Below the pieces are notes generated by a model, which had not been told where the DNA came from, did no database searches, and worked only from the letters and a program-made list of their open reading frames with translations. Made by a program: the position numbers and the translations under genes. Below, piece after piece: positions 1 to 10,221 of a stretch of DNA of 64,000 nucleotides (its first letter is position 1; the number at the start of each line of letters is the position of its first letter). The stretch covers positions 620,001 to 684,000 of the forward strand of contig SNVD02011469.1 in the NCBI GenBank assembly GCA_013180625.2, in the 5' to 3' direction. Origin of the DNA: Boswellia sacra. Its lineage: Eukaryota; Streptophyta; Magnoliopsida; Sapindales; Burseraceae.

Positions 1-160
1 TCAAAATCATCATCTGCCAAGCAGGTTTTTGAAACCTCTTAAGTTTGACCCCATGCAAGCAGGTGTTAAAGCCCTTACTTGATATACTTGATATATATTG
101 CGTTGAATGACATGGTATTTACTTGTGTCTGTCCCCTGTCATTTGCCTTTGCTGCTCTGG
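1..160 (+). pseudogene. Jacalin-lectin tail fused to an anoctamin exon-13 remnant (copy 1)
   Basis: The first ~60 bases match the 3-prime end of the jacalin exon seen again at 1,766-1,830 (the stretch around CATCATCTGCCAAGCAGG). From about 98 to 160 the sequence matches exon 13 of the anoctamin gene at 53,486-53,568 (CATTTGCCTTTGCTGCT is shared). No reading frame is kept. It is the cut-off right end of a jacalin/anoctamin chimera that recurs through the first 27 kb. Confidence 0.7.
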
Positions 161-1352
161 CATACATCACTTTTAGCGGTATTTTCACCTGATTTTGACT
201 ACATAAATGTATGAATATGTGTATAATTATATTAATCTTGAAACGAAAGATTTATATTTGTAACCCAAAGCCAGTTCATCAAATCCTATTTTGATCCTTG
301 TTAATTTGGAAATTTTGGTTTCACATAATTACTAATTTGGAAATTTTGGTTTCACATAATTACTTTCTTCCTTATAGTTATCACATTGCAAGTGTTTTAC
401 TCATTCCCTGAAGACATCCCGGGATATGTGAAAAATCAATGTGGAATGGACCCAGGTAATTGATCATTGGACATGTTATTTATCCATGCTGTGGTGCGTT
501 TAATCGTCCTTGCTTATTATTATAATTTAATGTTACAGGAGAAGATACTTTTCATTTCTTATAAGGTTTTTGACATACAATAAAGAGAGAGTAGCAAGTG
601 CTTCTGTTTTATCTTTATTCATGTGAAACACTTCGTATATTTATTTTGAAGAATTGACAAATTAGTTGTGCGTGTGAATTTCAAAATTATTATATTACTG
701 AATTGCCCTGGACAAAAGCTTTAAAATGATAGAAACTTGTAATATAAAGTGCTCCCTGTCTAATAGTAGAGATAATCTGGATAAAACACAAAATAGTTTC
801 CCTTCTAATCTTTATAAATTTTGTTAAAGTTGATAAATATTGTACTACTCACTGGAAGTGATAATTTTTTTTTCAAGCTTTTGCTGTTGTTGATGCATGT
901 GAAATGTATTAAATAATTAGCTATTGGGAGTCTTGTGTACTCCTCTATCCAAAATTTTTATGCCTGAATCATTCTTTCTAGTTATCAGGATTGAATGTTA
1001 ACTATGGCAAAATTACATGATTAAACGATTTCAAAGAAGTATCTCTTGGTTCTAAAGCTCCCCTGAAAATTTGGGAGTAAGGAATCTGTTTGCTTCTTGT
1101 TCAGGAGCATAATTCTCTCGACAATATTTGATCCCAAAAAGTAGAATCTCTGATGCATCATTTGCTATTTCATCTTTTTAAACCAAATTTTCTGGGAGTA
1201 TATGATGGCTGAGATCTGCTCAAACTCTTACTCTATTTAGTTTCTGATCTTTCAGTATCAGTTTGCAAAGTAGATGAAATCCATTGATAAGACAATTTTC
1301 AAGTAACTCCCTGGGATTTCTTGTTTTCACTGTGAATTTTCATTCGCTTCAG
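161..1352. other. Non-coding duplicate debris upstream of a jacalin fragment
   Basis: No gene is visible. The stretch holds a copy of the CNL 3-prime-UTR tag (GAAGACATC, near 409-450), an intron-like unit running from GTAATTG to ACAG (about 455-540), and sequence resembling the jacalin intron just before 1,353. An imperfect direct repeat of about 35 bases lies near 305-365 (AATTTGGAAATTTTGG twice). Confidence 0.5.
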
Positions 1353-1801
1353 ATTATGTTACGATACCCAGAGGAGTTCCTGATTCATGTAAGTAGCCAC
1401 TACACTCCTGCTGATTATGGAGACAGACCTGTGGGCTGTGATGTGATCAATGTACATTTAAGAGCGACAAAAGAACTTTTGACATTTCTGGATTTGAAGA
1501 AGGAATCCCATTTGCTTGATCAATGAATGGAGGAATTGTTGTAGGTTTTGGGAAGAAGCAGTTGGATTAGGTAATAGGCAATTGGGCATCTTGTATCCAA
1601 AATTTTGTAAATCACAATCATTCTTGCTAATTATCATGATTCAATGCTGCAGGGGAAGAAGTGGTTGGTATCTTGATGAAATTGGTTTCCATGTGTCCCA
1701 AGACATTCATAAAAGCTCTTCCAGAAAGTTCAAAAGAAGCTTCAGAGACTTGCAAGCACAGCTTCAAAATCATCATCTGCCAAGCAGGTTTGAGAAACCC
1801 C
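1353..1801 (+). pseudogene. Jacalin-related lectin, C-terminal half, broken
   Basis: Follows a TTCAG acceptor at 1,352 and reads like the second jacalin exon: an RYPEEF start, a GIPFA-like turn, then GRSGWYLDEIGFHVS further on. It is split by an intron-like insertion at 1,571-1,652 and by in-frame breaks (EGIPFA is followed by a stop near 1,524). The family binds mannose-type sugars through a GxxxD loop, here GWYLD. The C-terminal tail around 1,700-1,800 runs into the anoctamin remnant. The matching N-terminal half is absent, so no functional lectin is expected. Confidence 0.75.
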
Positions 1802-1890
1802 TGAATTTTGACCCCCTGCAAGCAGCTACAAGATGGAGTTCTATTATGAGGTAACTTTTAGAAGTGTTGAAGCCCTTACTTGATATATAT

Positions 1891-2340
1891 TGCTTGGAAT
1901 GACATGATATTTACTTGTGGCTGTCCCGTCATTTGCCTTTGCTGCTCTGGCATATATCACTTTTAGTGGTATTTTCATCTGATTTTGACTACTGGTAGAT
2001 GTTGATTGAACCTTTATTAAAGTAAATTAAAGAAGATCTTTGGTATGCAGAAAAACATCATGGAAATTGGAATGGATGCACTGAAGCTGCTCTTTATGTT
2101 GGAAAGACCTGTTCCTATGCTGTTGCAGTAATTGGAGCTTAACTAAGCGTAATTCAGGTGCTCAGGTCATTAAAAAATATTATTGCTAATCAAGTAGATA
2201 CCTGGAGACATTTTTGCTTCAATATATTAAATATTTAGTCCTTAGTAATTAGCATTTTACTAAATGTCTCTAATTACATTTTCTAGTAGTGATGTCGATT
2301 TGCACCAAGTCCGCTCTTCTAGTATAGATATCTGATCAGG
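1891..2340 (+). pseudogene. Anoctamin exons 13-15 remnant (copy 2)
   Basis: Exon-13-like sequence lies at 1,891-1,950, exon-14-like at 2,051-2,157 and the start of exon 15 at about 2,281-2,340, in the order and spacing of the intact gene (53,486-53,960). The exon 14 copy has the TGG of its GAWL motif changed to TAA. The exon 15 acceptor is lost. At GATCAGG (2,334-2,340) homology to anoctamin stops abruptly and the CNL 3-prime-UTR tag begins. The same junction occurs at 14,753. Confidence 0.85.
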
Positions 2341-3582
2341 TCTGCCTTGAAGACATCTTGTGAAGGAAATGTTAAATATTGGGCACCATTACAATGTTAA
2401 AAGGTTTCTTAACCTCAAAATTTTTCAAGCAATTGAGAAGTGGACTGGGCAGCAAAGAGTCATGCATGGATTACAAAGTGACCAAGATCTCCCTCAAAGC
2501 CCAGACTTCAACTTGGACTCCCAGTATGAGTAAAGAGATTAACTTTGTATTCTAAAGAAGTTACCATTCTTTTTTAGTTTTGAGAAGTGTTGCAAATTTT
2601 GTTATTCGCAACAACCCAAGAATGTTCAATTTCCAAATAAATTATCTGTGGGCAAGATACAAATAATATCTGCAAAGCACTTAATTGTAGAATCCTCCAC
2701 TTCATAAAATCCTCTTTTCTACAAAATCTTGATCATTGTTTAATTGGGATATATTGTTTCACATAATTACTTTCTATAACATAAGTGTTTTTGTTTTCTT
2801 TTCCACATGGCACATGCAGTCATTCACTGAAGACATCTGGAAAACAAAAGTTCCATATCAGTCAACAATCTAATGTGAAAAGGTTCCATCAATCCTGCAT
2901 GTTTTTTTTTTTTTTTTTTAATTTTTTCTGTCCAATTGCTGTCTTTTTTTGATATATGTGTCAAGGTGTGAAATGGACTAGGTAATTGACCATAGAACAT
3001 GTTATGTTAGTCTTTTATCCATATTTTGGCACATGTAAATCATTCCTGCTAATTGTCATGGTTTGATGTTACAGGAGAAGATTCAAGTGTTCTCTTCCTT
3101 CTCTTCAAAATCATCCAACCCTATCGCTTCAACCAACTCACACAAAGAGGACTAATCTCTGGATAGTGCTCAACTTGGAAGCAGGTACTCTTAAACCTAT
3201 TAATCAACGGCATTCTAGAAAAAAAATTATTAATTTGAATTCTTTTTATTTTCTTCTAATATAAAAATATTTAATTCGAAAATTTGTATTTCACATAACT
3301 ACTTCCTTTTTTGAAGTAATGCTCAGCCATGCTAAGTATTTGTCTTTTCTTCTATTTTCATTCAAATCTGAGGCCAACAGCCCTTCATTGAAGACATCTT
3401 GTATATAGTTTCTGATCTTATGGTTTAGTCTGTTTTTGTGATGAAAGGCTTTGAGTCAATGATGATGTGCTTTACTAAAACTTCTTCTCTATAATAAGTG
3501 CTTCTCCTATGAATGTTTAAGTTTTCTTTCTCTGAAGAAAACAGCTTAATCACCTTATCTGTAAATTTTTCATTTGTTTCAG
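2341..3582. other. Non-coding: repeated CNL 3-prime-UTR tags and CNL-flank fragments
   Basis: Contains tags resembling the CNL 3-prime-UTR exon at about 2,345-2,402, 2,818-2,900 and 3,384-3,400, a homopolymer T run near 2,901, another GTAATTG...ACAG intron-like unit (about 2,980-3,072), and a block starting at 3,106 that is repeated at 4,382. No open gene is seen. Confidence 0.55.
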
Positions 3583-3921
3583 ATTAAGCTGCAATTGCCA
3601 GAGGAGTTCTTAATCAGTGTCAGTGGCCACTACTGTCCTTTCATGAGTGGAGGGAGCGCTGTGATTAGATCACTTACATTTTAGAGCAAGAAGAGAACCT
3701 TTGGCCCTTATGGATTTGAGCAGTAACTCTCAATGTTTGGAGCATGTATTTTAGGTTTCAAGGCAAGGAGTTCTTGGTATCTTGATGCAATTAGTTTCCG
3801 TGTGTCAAAAACACATTCAAGAAAGCTCTTCCAGAAATTTCAAGCGCAGCATCAAAATCTTCAGCTACCAAGCAGGTTTGAGAAATCCCTCAGAAGTTTG
3901 ACACCCAGCAAGCAGCTGTAA
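3583..3921 (+). pseudogene. Jacalin-related lectin, C-terminal half, broken
   Basis: Begins after a TTTCAG acceptor with IKLQLPEEFLISVSGHYCP, closely matching the intact exon at 41,186. A codon change gives an in-frame TAG near 3,683 where the intact copy has LTFKS. A deletion near 3,720 removes the GTPFTFSM strand. GF.ARSSWYLDAISF follows in another frame. Unlike the 1,353 copy it has no intron-like insertion before the sugar-binding loop. Confidence 0.8.
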
Positions 3922-3980
3922 GTTAGAGTTCTGTTTTGAGGTAACTCTTAGAAGTGTTGAAGCCCTTGCTTGATTTATAT

Positions 3981-4248
3981 TACTTGCAATGACATGGTTT
4001 TTGCTTGTGGCTGTCCCCTGGCATTTGCCTTTGCTGCTCTGGTTTATATCGCTTTTAGTGGTATTTTCACCTGATTTTGACTACAGGACATGTTGATTGA
4101 ACCTTTATTGAAACAAATTAAAGAAGATCTTTGGTATGCAGAACAACATCATGGAAATTAGAATGGATGCACTGAAGCTGCTCTTTATGTTGGAAAGACC
4201 TGTTCCTATGCTGCTGCAACAATTGGAGCTTGACGAAGTGTAATTCAG
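3981..4248 (+). pseudogene. Anoctamin exons 13-14 remnant (copy 3)
   Basis: The exon-13-like part is at 3,981-4,041 and the exon-14-like part at 4,142-4,248, which begins NNIMEIRMDALKLL as in the intact gene. The Trp codon of GAWL is TGA here. Exon 15 is missing and the following sequence is unrelated to the anoctamin gene. Confidence 0.85.
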
Positions 4249-5089
4249 GTACTCAGGCCATCAAAAAAATATTGCTGCTATTCAATGACTTAATATAAAG
4301 AACAGTGGCTCCCATTCATATAACTTAATGTAAGTCAATAACTAATCAGGGATTGCAGGTCTGAATACTTAGATTGGGTCAAATGTTACATCCAACCCTA
4401 TCGCTTCAACCAACATAAAGAGGGCTAATCTGTGAATAGTGCTTATCTTGGAAGCATGTACTCTAACAAATTAATCAACGGAATTCTAGAAAAAAAAAAA
4501 TAATAATTTGCTTTCTCTTTATTTTCTTCTAATATAAAAATGTATAATTGGAAAATTTCAGTTTCACATTATTACTTTCTTTTCTGAAGTAATGCACAGT
4601 CATGCTAAGTATTTTTCTTTTCTTGTATTTTCAATGAAATCCAAGGCCAACGGCCCTTCATTGAAGACATCTTGGGAGAGAAATGTTTGTTGTCAGTAAA
4701 CATTGCAATGTGAAAACGCTCCATCAACTAGTCATTGAAGACCTCGTGGGGTAGAAATGTCTGTTGATATATGCATGTGGACTGCACTAGTTAATTGACC
4801 ATACATCATGTTATATTAGCCCGGTATCCTCAACTTGACGCATGTAAATGAACCATATACTTTTCTTGACTTTTATGCATAATCTTCTTTTAAAGTTATC
4901 TTAAGCCAAATGTCTAACTTTGCTTTTCTTCTCAAGCTGCAGCAGACAGTCATGCACTGATGACATCTTGCCAAAGAAATGAAAAATATCTGATACATGG
5001 TTGAAATGTAAAATGCTTCCATCAGCTAACTCACCATGGTATTTTTGGAGTAATTGTTGACTTGTGATGATGCAAGTGAAATGGACACC
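4249..5089. other. Non-coding: second copy of the 3,106-3,400 block and more UTR tags
   Basis: From about 4,382 the sequence repeats 3,106 onwards (CCAACCCTATCGCTTCAACCA). UTR tags with GAAGACATCTTG or close variants lie at about 4,654, 4,735 and 4,953. Nothing coding is seen. Confidence 0.5.
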
Positions 5090-5280
5090 TATGATGGAAA
5101 TGGAGGCTTCACTGACATAATTGTCACCGATGAGCGCTTTGTGGTTTGTATTCCAGACAACTCACCTCGAGTCTTGATGTTGGTGCCACTCTCGTCTGTG
5201 CTGGTATCACAGTTTACAGCCCCTTAAACCTGGTATGCATGTTGGCGTGGTTGACCTGAGTGGACTAGGCCATGAGTACA
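5090..5280 (+). pseudogene. Cinnamyl-alcohol / mannitol dehydrogenase fragment
   Basis: Read across three frames this encodes YDGNGGFTDIIVTDERFVV, then IPDNSP, then LDVGATLVCAGITVYSPL, then PGMHVGVVDLSGLGH. That is the central part of plant CAD/ELI3-type medium-chain zinc alcohol dehydrogenases, ending at the start of the NADP-binding Rossmann fold (GVVGLGGLGH in the family). At least two frameshifts separate the pieces and both termini are missing. No intron is seen inside the 190 bases. It sits among CNL/jacalin debris and is probably a passenger. The substrate class cannot be told from this fragment. Confidence 0.8.
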
Positions 5281-6874
5281 ATGGATCGTATCATTGAATG
5301 CATTCGTGGAAAAGACAAACAAGAGAAGCCACCGTAGCTATCAGTTTTACTTATGGGTGAGTATAATAATTCTATCATATAAAAGATAAACAAGATTGAG
5401 TCTTTAGAATTTTTTTTTTTTTTAAATATCTTAATTCAACAATTTGTGCAAAGGAATTGTAGGTAACAAAGTGGTTTGCAGTAATACGCAGGGAGGACGA
5501 TCGTGGGTCGTAGTGCGCGCGGGGGCATGAAGGATTCCGAAGAGAGTTAATTTTGCAGCAGAACACTACATTTTAAAATTTTTAAATAATTTTAGCTATG
5601 TAATTAGCATGATTTAATGTTATAAGAGAAGATACTCATTTACTTTAAATGTCGACAAGCTCTAATGTACTGCCCATCTTGGCCCAAAATGATTAATGGT
5701 TCAATGGGTTTTGGCCCAGCTTGTTGGGTACATGGATTGGTGATCCAATCAACAATAACCTCTAAGTTTACCTGAACATGTTAGTGTCATTTGGATCTAT
5801 ACCTGACTCTATTTCTTGCCTTGAAATGGCCTTTCTGCCTTGCGTCAGATTCGGCCTCAAAATTAACATGCAATTATATTCTTTCCTATAAGTTGCTTCT
5901 TTAAAGCACAAAGTTGATGTAATACTTTTCACTTTCCACTCTTAAATTACTTAAGAGGATCAATCTCAGTTAGACCCATTAATGCTTAACCTAGATAGAT
6001 CATTCATATCAGTCTAATATTAGAACGATTAGGATTGGTCTCGGCCTTTTCTTCTGGTTTAACTATACAATTTCTACTTATTAGAAATTTAAGAGACTCT
6101 TCCTGTAAGAGCTATTTAGTGAAAATAAACTTTGAATTATGGAATAAAATAACTTCAAATAATACTAGATAATAGAACATATTACTTATGTGAGAAGAAA
6201 AGTATAAAGAATTTGCTTTTAGAAGAAGAAAAACTTTAACTAGTGTGACCCTCATATCTTTATATTAATTAATTAGTTAAGGTAATGCCTCAAAGACCAA
6301 CGTATTGGAGAAAGTATGTTTCATATTTCAATTTCATTTCTTATTTTTTAAATTTTTTTAAGATAAATTTAAAGCATCCATCTTTGTGAACAATAAATAC
6401 ATTGCTTGGCGTCTTCACAAAAATAACCAAAATGAAAAGGGTAATTTATAAAAATAATCAAATTATAGCAAAATTTAAATGTCATGACTGATGACTACAA
6501 ATTGAATAATTAATTTTTTTTTGACTGCTTTGATCCAGAGACCAACAATTTGATAACACTTTTTAGGTTGTTAAGTTATTACCCTTTTTAAAGCTCAATA
6601 ACTAAAAAAATTTGTCAATCTGTTGAGTTGTAGTTATGGTATTAAAAATTTTGAAAATATCATTATTTTTTAAATCATCCTTATGACTTTAATAAGTTTT
6701 TTTTTCCCATAATTTAACAATACCTTAACTAGCATCGAAGTAAACTTTTGCAAAAGGAAAAGAATATGCAAAAGGCAAAGAAAAAGAAACATGATAATCG
6801 CTTGGAAAAAACTACAAACATGAAGTGGCATCAAAGCAAAATGTTGCTCAAGCCATCGGACAGAGGATTTTCAA
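5281..6874. other. Upstream region of CNL-1
   Basis: AT-rich with no supported gene. From about 5,640 to 6,300 it shares stretches with the upstream region of CNL-2 (near 20,800-21,720), including the shared wording of TTCTTGCCTT...ATGGCCTT and AATAGAACA...GAAAAGAAT, so promoter and CNL were duplicated together. Confidence 0.45.
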
Positions 6875-6883
6875 TATATAAAA
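6875..6883 (+). promoter_or_regulatory. TATA box of CNL-1
   Basis: TATATAAAA lies 84-92 bases before the chosen ATG at 6,967. CNL-2 and CNL-3 have a TATA motif at the same distance. It lies inside the longer open frame that begins at 6,748, which argues that the upstream ATG is not the real start. Confidence 0.65.
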
Positions 6884-6966
6884 GACTAGCATTAGCACAA
6901 AAAATTCGCACCAAATATATCAATTTCTTCACACATAATTTCTTAATTCATTTGTCATCTCTAGCC

Positions 6967-9696
6967 ATGGAAGCACTTGTCTCCACCATCTTGGAGAAAC
7001 TGGATTCAGTAGTGGATTTTGATGATAAAGCAATGCTGAAAACCAAATTGCAGGAGATCCTTTCTTTTGTTAGAGCTGCGGAGATCAAACAGGTGAAAGG
7101 GTACTCTGAGAGCAATTGCTGGTTAGATAAGCTCAGAGACACGTTCTATGACATAGAGGACCTATTGGATGAGTGGAGCACAATGATCACAAAAATGGGG
7201 GATGGAAACACATTCAAGCCTTCAACAGAGGTATGTTCCCATCTCTCTTGTAATAAGCAAATTGTTTTGCTTCCTTACGTTGGCAAGATTAAACATCTAT
7301 GTAGAACACTAGATGATATTGCTATAGAAAAAGATAAGTGGGGTTTTAGCCTGACAAAAGATCAAAAACCACAAATGCGGTATATCCCAACAACTGATTT
7401 ACCGGAGGTTATGATTCATGAAAGGGATCAGGATAAAAGTGAATTGTTAAAATTGGTGTTGAGCAAGACTCGTGAAGGACCAACCTTCCCTATCATTTCT
7501 GTTGTAGGGATGAGGGGAAGCGGAAAGACAATGCTTGCTCGACAAGTTTTTAACAATAATGAAGTCAACACCCTTTTTAAAAAGAAAATATGGGTTTGTG
7601 TCTCTAATCTTCCTGATGAGATTAGCATTGCCAAAGAAATTCTTAAAAATCTTAATGGTAAGACACCAAATCTAGATAACTTAGAAACAATGTTTGTACA
7701 GATTCAAGAATCTCTTCGGGGAGTGAGGTTTCTTCTTGTCCTAGATGATGTGTGCATAACAAATTCTGAAATCTGGGATGCAATGAGGTTTTTGCTTAAG
7801 TATAATTGTCAAGGAAGTAAAATTTTGATAACCATACGTGAAGAAAATAATACACAAATGGTAGGAAACACCAACCTGATCTCCCTAAAGAATATATCCA
7901 ATAAAGAATGCTTGTCACTGATTAATCAAGCTGCTATATTTCCTAGGAGCAACAATGAAGAGCATGATAAATATTTACAAGAAATTGATAGAAAATTTGC
8001 ATGCAAGTGTAATGGCTTGGCTGTCAACGTAAAGACTCTGGGAAGTCTCTTAAGATTACAAACAACTGAAGACTGGGAGACAATCTTAGACAGTGAGCTA
8101 TGGGAATTAGAAGATGTAGAAAGAGGGATTTTCTCATCTTTATTTTTAAGCTATTATGATTTACCCACTATATTGAGAAAAAGCTTTTCATGTTGTGCTC
8201 TGTTTCCGAAAAATTACAAGCTAGAGAAAGATACATTAATCAAGTTATGGATGGCCCAAGGTTATCTTAAAGTAGAAGGAAGAGAAGATATGGAAAAAGT
8301 CGGTGAGGAATATTTTCAAAATTTGGCCATCTGCTCTTTCTTTTATGATTTTAAAAGAAGTGAGCAAAATAACAAAATAATAAGTTGTAGGATGCCTGAT
8401 AAAATGCATGACCTTGCTCAATTTCTAGCAAAGAATGAATGTTGTATCAAAGAGGTTATTGGTCCTGAAGAGTTCCAATTCAAGTTCTCTTATAATAAAG
8501 TCCGACATTTAAAGATAATAGAAAACTTGCATCCCAATTCTGTTTCTAAAAGAGAATTTTTGGGTAGACTTGTTAAATGTGGGTTCAATTCTAAGATTGC
8601 ACTAGATTTATCCCAGTTACTTGGTCAATTGACATGTCTAAGGACATTAGATTTGAGTGGTTGTTCAATGAAAGACCTTCCAGGATCAAGAATAAAAGGT
8701 TTGATACATTTGAGATATCTAAATTTATCTCATAATAAACTCATTAAGGAATTGCCTGATATGTTGTGTGAGTTATATAATTTACGAACGTTGGATATCA
8801 GTAACTGTGACAGTCTTCAAAATCTACCTCACGGGATAGAAAAATTAATCAATCTCTTGCATTTGATAAATTATGGGACTCCTCTAAGTTATTTGCCAAA
8901 AGAAATTGAGAAATTAAGTCGTCTTCGAACCTTAAACAAATTCATTGTAAATGATGAAAAGGATGATAAGAGAGCTTGTAAGCTTCAATCTTTAGAGAAT
9001 TTAAAAAGTCTTGGAGGGTTTCTTTTCACAACTGGGTTGGGAAATGTAACTCGTGAAAATGAGGTGAATGATGCTAAACTTAATGAAAAGGAAAATCTGG
9101 TTGGATTGGGCCTGAGGTTCGATGGATTGACGCATGTTGAGGATGAGAAAATTTTTGAAAGCCTGAAACCACCTCCAAATTTGGAGGAATTAACTGTACA
9201 ACATTATATAGGACAAACAATGTGCCTAAATCCATTGATGTCTCTAAAAGTGTTGAGGGTATTAAAACTATCATTTTGCCTTGAACTTGAGCACCTGCCA
9301 GCTTTAGGAGAACTACCTCACCTTGATTCACTCCATATATCGAATATGAAGAATGTGAAAAGAGTGGGTGAGGAATTTTTGGGTAAAAAATTTGATGGCA
9401 GTGAAGTGTTCCCAAAGTTGAGAATTCTTGAGTTTAAGCATATGGATATATGGGAGATTTGGAAGGACATGACAGTCTTGTCATGCCTTCATCAACTGAC
9501 AATTGGACATTGCCAGAAATTAGAGGCCTTGCCGATTGCTATTCTTCAGTCACCAAAACTGAAGAATCTAGACATCTATAACTGCTCTGTTCTAAATGAA
9601 CATTTCAACAAGAAGACCGAGGAAGATTGGTCCAAAATCAGTAACATTCCTTGTATCAAGATTGATGGTAAGGATGTCAAAAGAGACCGGAATTGA
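6967..9696 (+). CDS. CNL-1: coiled-coil NB-LRR disease-resistance protein
   Basis: A single uninterrupted exon of 909 residues. The start MEALVSTILEKL matches the N-termini of the two sister genes. The frame is open 73 codons further upstream, but that part contains the TATA box. Order: Rx-type coiled coil (about 1-140, YDIEDLLDEW for the EDVID motif); NB-ARC with P-loop GMRGSGKT (about 181-188), kinase 2 LLVLDDVC (about 256-263), CALFPKNY, and MHD at about 480; then LRRs to the end. NLRs of this class are cytoplasmic ATP/ADP switches that detect pathogen effectors. Odd points: kinase 2 has Cys for the usual Trp, and the GLPLA motif reads GLAVN. The LRR is closest to the pseudogene at 16,777-18,607. 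It may be expressed but with an altered nucleotide pocket. Confidence 0.9.
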   Translation: MEALVSTILEKLDSVVDFDDKAMLKTKLQEILSFVRAAEIKQVKGYSESNCWLDKLRDTFYDIEDLLDEWSTMITKMGDGNTFKPSTEVCSHLSCNKQIVLLPYVGKIKHLCRTLDDIAIEKDKWGFSLTKDQKPQMRYIPTTDLPEVMIHERDQDKSELLKLVLSKTREGPTFPIISVVGMRGSGKTMLARQVFNNNEVNTLFKKKIWVCVSNLPDEISIAKEILKNLNGKTPNLDNLETMFVQIQESLRGVRFLLVLDDVCITNSEIWDAMRFLLKYNCQGSKILITIREENNTQMVGNTNLISLKNISNKECLSLINQAAIFPRSNNEEHDKYLQEIDRKFACKCNGLAVNVKTLGSLLRLQTTEDWETILDSELWELEDVERGIFSSLFLSYYDLPTILRKSFSCCALFPKNYKLEKDTLIKLWMAQGYLKVEGREDMEKVGEEYFQNLAICSFFYDFKRSEQNNKIISCRMPDKMHDLAQFLAKNECCIKEVIGPEEFQFKFSYNKVRHLKIIENLHPNSVSKREFLGRLVKCGFNSKIALDLSQLLGQLTCLRTLDLSGCSMKDLPGSRIKGLIHLRYLNLSHNKLIKELPDMLCELYNLRTLDISNCDSLQNLPHGIEKLINLLHLINYGTPLSYLPKEIEKLSRLRTLNKFIVNDEKDDKRACKLQSLENLKSLGGFLFTTGLGNVTRENEVNDAKLNEKENLVGLGLRFDGLTHVEDEKIFESLKPPPNLEELTVQHYIGQTMCLNPLMSLKVLRVLKLSFCLELEHLPALGELPHLDSLHISNMKNVKRVGEEFLGKKFDGSEVFPKLRILEFKHMDIWEIWKDMTVLSCLHQLTIGHCQKLEALPIAILQSPKLKNLDIYNCSVLNEHFNKKTEEDWSKISNIPCIKIDGKDVKRDRN

Positions 9697-10221
9697 ACCC
9701 ACAGGTAATTTCTTCTCGTTCTCTCTCTCTTTATAGTTTGGTCTATCTATGATCAGTAACTTCACCGGCTATTGCTTTACTGCATATTATGGAAATTGGT
9801 TTAAAGTATTAGCTGAAATTTCTTATCTGCTTATGCTGCAGGTGTAAAATACGAAGTTCAGAGTCTTAGTGCAGGCGTTTATTAAAGTTATTGTAAAGCA
9901 TTTGCTGTGTTCTAAGCCGTAAATCATGTGATAGCAGAGTTTCCCCAGCACCTTAGCCCTGAATCCGAGTGTCAGCACCATCATTGATTGCTGGCAGTAT
10001 TTGGTAACTATGTCATTCCGGTCTGTGTACGGGTACATTCGCTTGCATACTTTGTTGCATATATAGATTGGATAATTTTGGATTTCCTTTTGGAGTTATG
10101 GTCCTGACATATGCAATAAACTCGCACTCTTAAATTTATTTACACTCAATATTTTATTTTGTTAGAAAGTATGACTTCTTATTGTGTGCGTTTCTTCCTT
10201 AATTTTGAAGAGCAAATAATT
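9697..10221. other. 3-prime flank of CNL-1 with a probable UTR intron
   Basis: After the stop, ACCCACAG|GTAATTTC looks like a splice donor and GCTGCAG near 9,841 an acceptor, giving a 3-prime-UTR intron of about 135 bases. The whole flank is duplicated after the CNL pseudogene at 18,608-19,150. The match ends at 10,221, where it jumps straight into LRR sequence. Confidence 0.6.

Noticed and set aside
2051..2157. Anoctamin-like exon as a functional alternative exon or gene
   Set aside because: It has an in-frame stop in GAWL, no upstream anoctamin exons and a lost exon 15 acceptor.
6748..6966. 73-codon N-terminal extension of CNL-1
   Set aside because: It is Lys-rich and unlike any NLR N-terminus, it contains the TATA box at 6,875, and the sister genes start at the position equal to 6,967.
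9080..9415. Minus-strand frame opposite CNL-1, also repeated at 18,066-18,413
   Set aside because: Both are antisense shadows of the conserved LRR coding strand; their conservation is explained by the NLR duplication.
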